DNA from: Xestospongia bergquistia
Taxonomy: Eukaryota; Porifera; Demospongiae; Haplosclerida; Petrosiidae
NCBI GenBank assembly: GCA_963965975.1
Contig: OZ014411.1
Location: 15,644,446 to 15,708,445, forward strand
Reading direction: 5' to 3'
DNA length: 64,000 nucleotides
Part shown: piece after piece, positions 63,149-64,000 of the stretch
How the letters are laid out: each line of letters begins with the position of its first letter
Numbering within the stretch: position 1 is the stretch's first letter
The notes under the pieces: model-generated
Seen by the model: only the letters and a program-made list of their open reading frames with translations
What the model was told of the DNA's origin: nothing
Database searches by the model: none
Translations under genes and position numbers: made by a program

Positions 63149-63196
63149 TCTAACCACACTGTCAGGGATTATTCTAACCACACTGTCAGGGATTAT
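63149..63196. repeat. Two tandem copies of a 24-base unit
   Basis: TCTAACCACACTGTCAGGGA plus TTAT is present twice, back to back, directly right of the TIR element. Confidence 0.9.
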
Positions 63197-63758
63197 TCCA
63201 TATAAGGAAAATACACTTAAGTAGCATAAGTACTGTTAAGTACGTGACGGAGCAACGAATATAATTACAATCATCAATGATGAGTAAAATGAAAAAACTA
63301 AAAAAAGAAAGAAGTTATGTACATCGAGAAAGAAGAATTAGACTTGGAGGTTATGGAGGCTTTTGTCATTAAAGAGGTGGAAAAAGTTGAACAACATATC
63401 TTTATTCACCTGTGTTATTAAAACCTCCTTTTGCTATTAAGGCTAATATTATCTGATATTATAACATTATTAATACAATGAACAGTTACTACATCTTTCA
63501 GTTGCATGCATGGTTTACATTTCAAATCAAGTTTTCATATAAAGAGTGGTGCATTTCTATAATCTCCACGGTGATGCCTCAGCTTGTCATGAACACTTCC
63601 TCTAGTTATAACTGCATGTCTGGCAATTCAGTGATGATAATTGACCTGAGATGGCGTGATTCACTTGGCTAAAGAAAGTCTCAACCTCGCTACCATTGAG
63701 ACGTACTAGATATATTGTGTACCCAGGGTGAGCAGAAGTGAAATCAGCACATAAGTTC
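63197..63758. other. Intergenic
   Basis: No gene recognised; the open stretch 63478-63672 has no domain. Confidence 0.5.
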
Positions 63759-63914
63759 TTAAAGCCATAATACATGAGCCGTGTAAGTCCCAGGTTTGCC
63801 AGCAGTAACCCTGAAATGTCCCATTTGTTCAGCCATTCGTGGATCCATTGACAGAGTCGGCCGCTGTTTTCGTGTAGCAGGGACTTCCGTGTCTTCAGAA
63901 GGTCGCTTGGTCAT
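63759..63914 (-). CDS. Candidate first exon, 51 codons, unknown
   Basis: The minus-strand ATG at 63914 opens MTKRPSEDTEVPATRKQRP and continues to TAA at 63759. It is more GC-rich than the window average. A donor-like GTATTA follows ACGGCTCAT near 63774, so the real exon may end there and continue to the left. The basic, Ser/Pro-containing start resembles a nuclear-localised N-terminus. No family recognised. Confidence 0.3.
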   Translation of the reverse strand: MTKRPSEDTEVPATRKQRPTLSMDPRMAEQMGHFRVTAGKPGTYTAHVLWL

Positions 63915-64000
63915 CTTCTTGACTTCTCTTAAATTTATCTATTTAAAGCACACCTAACTAAGAGATTACAGCCCAAAAGCTATTAAATGCAAAACACTTT

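Noticed and set aside
1..64000. tRNA, rRNA or other structured RNA genes
   Set aside because: None recognised by eye; a covariance-model scan would be needed to exclude them.

Overview
The window looks like animal nuclear DNA, most likely from a demosponge of the Amphimedon type. It is very AT-rich. Its genes are split into short exons by small GT-AG introns, many of 34-100 bases, and they encode animal-specific domains: MNNL and DSL of Notch ligands, hormone-receptor/GAIN/GPS/7TM of adhesion GPCRs, somatomedin B, SRCR and EGF, and ankyrin-ZU5-Death. The species is inferred from this domain mix and gene style; no marker gene settles it.

Layout. (1) 1-22.5 kb and 30.8-32 kb: a decaying tandem cluster. 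The duplicated unit pairs the extracellular exons of an adhesion GPCR with a complete Delta-like gene. Unit A (about 870-6660) and unit B (about 6660-13778) each carry both; unit C (13778-14395) carries only GPCR exons; unit D (14513-22483) runs on into GAIN, GPS and seven membrane segments; unit E (22640-22733 plus 30853-31985) is a ruined copy split by retroelements. Only the Delta-like gene of unit B (9840-13146, 381 residues) reads cleanly from start to stop. (2) Mobile DNA: a young Ty3/gypsy element (14995-19063, minus strand) sits on a splice acceptor of GPCR D; an older, broken Ty3/gypsy element lies at 22734-27261; a broken LINE at about 27700-30715; a solo LTR at 7029-7240; a TA-flanked MITE at 9101-9437; and a terminal-inverted-repeat element with H2C2 and PHD zinc modules at 62036-63122. 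(3) 32.6-35.2 kb: a somatomedin B/SRCR/EGF/transmembrane gene with in-frame stops, followed by orphan exon remnants to 37.1 kb. (4) 38.6-59.5 kb, minus strand: one intact 17-exon gene (825 codons, all intron phases consistent) encoding ankyrin repeats, ZU5, a UPA-like region, a Death domain and a C-terminal membrane anchor. Most ankyrin repeats are single 99-base phase-0 exons.

The most unusual structure is in the 10.3-kb intron of that gene (46136-56438). It holds 48 tandem copies of a satellite of about 144 bp. On the transcribed strand nearly every copy has a splice-acceptor-like AATAG, then exactly three bases, then a strong donor GTAAGT. The three-base spacer is hypervariable (eight different triplets) while the flanking splice-like sequences are nearly invariant. 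It resembles an array of three-nucleotide microexons or recursive-splicing sites. Function is unproven, but the pattern can be seen directly.
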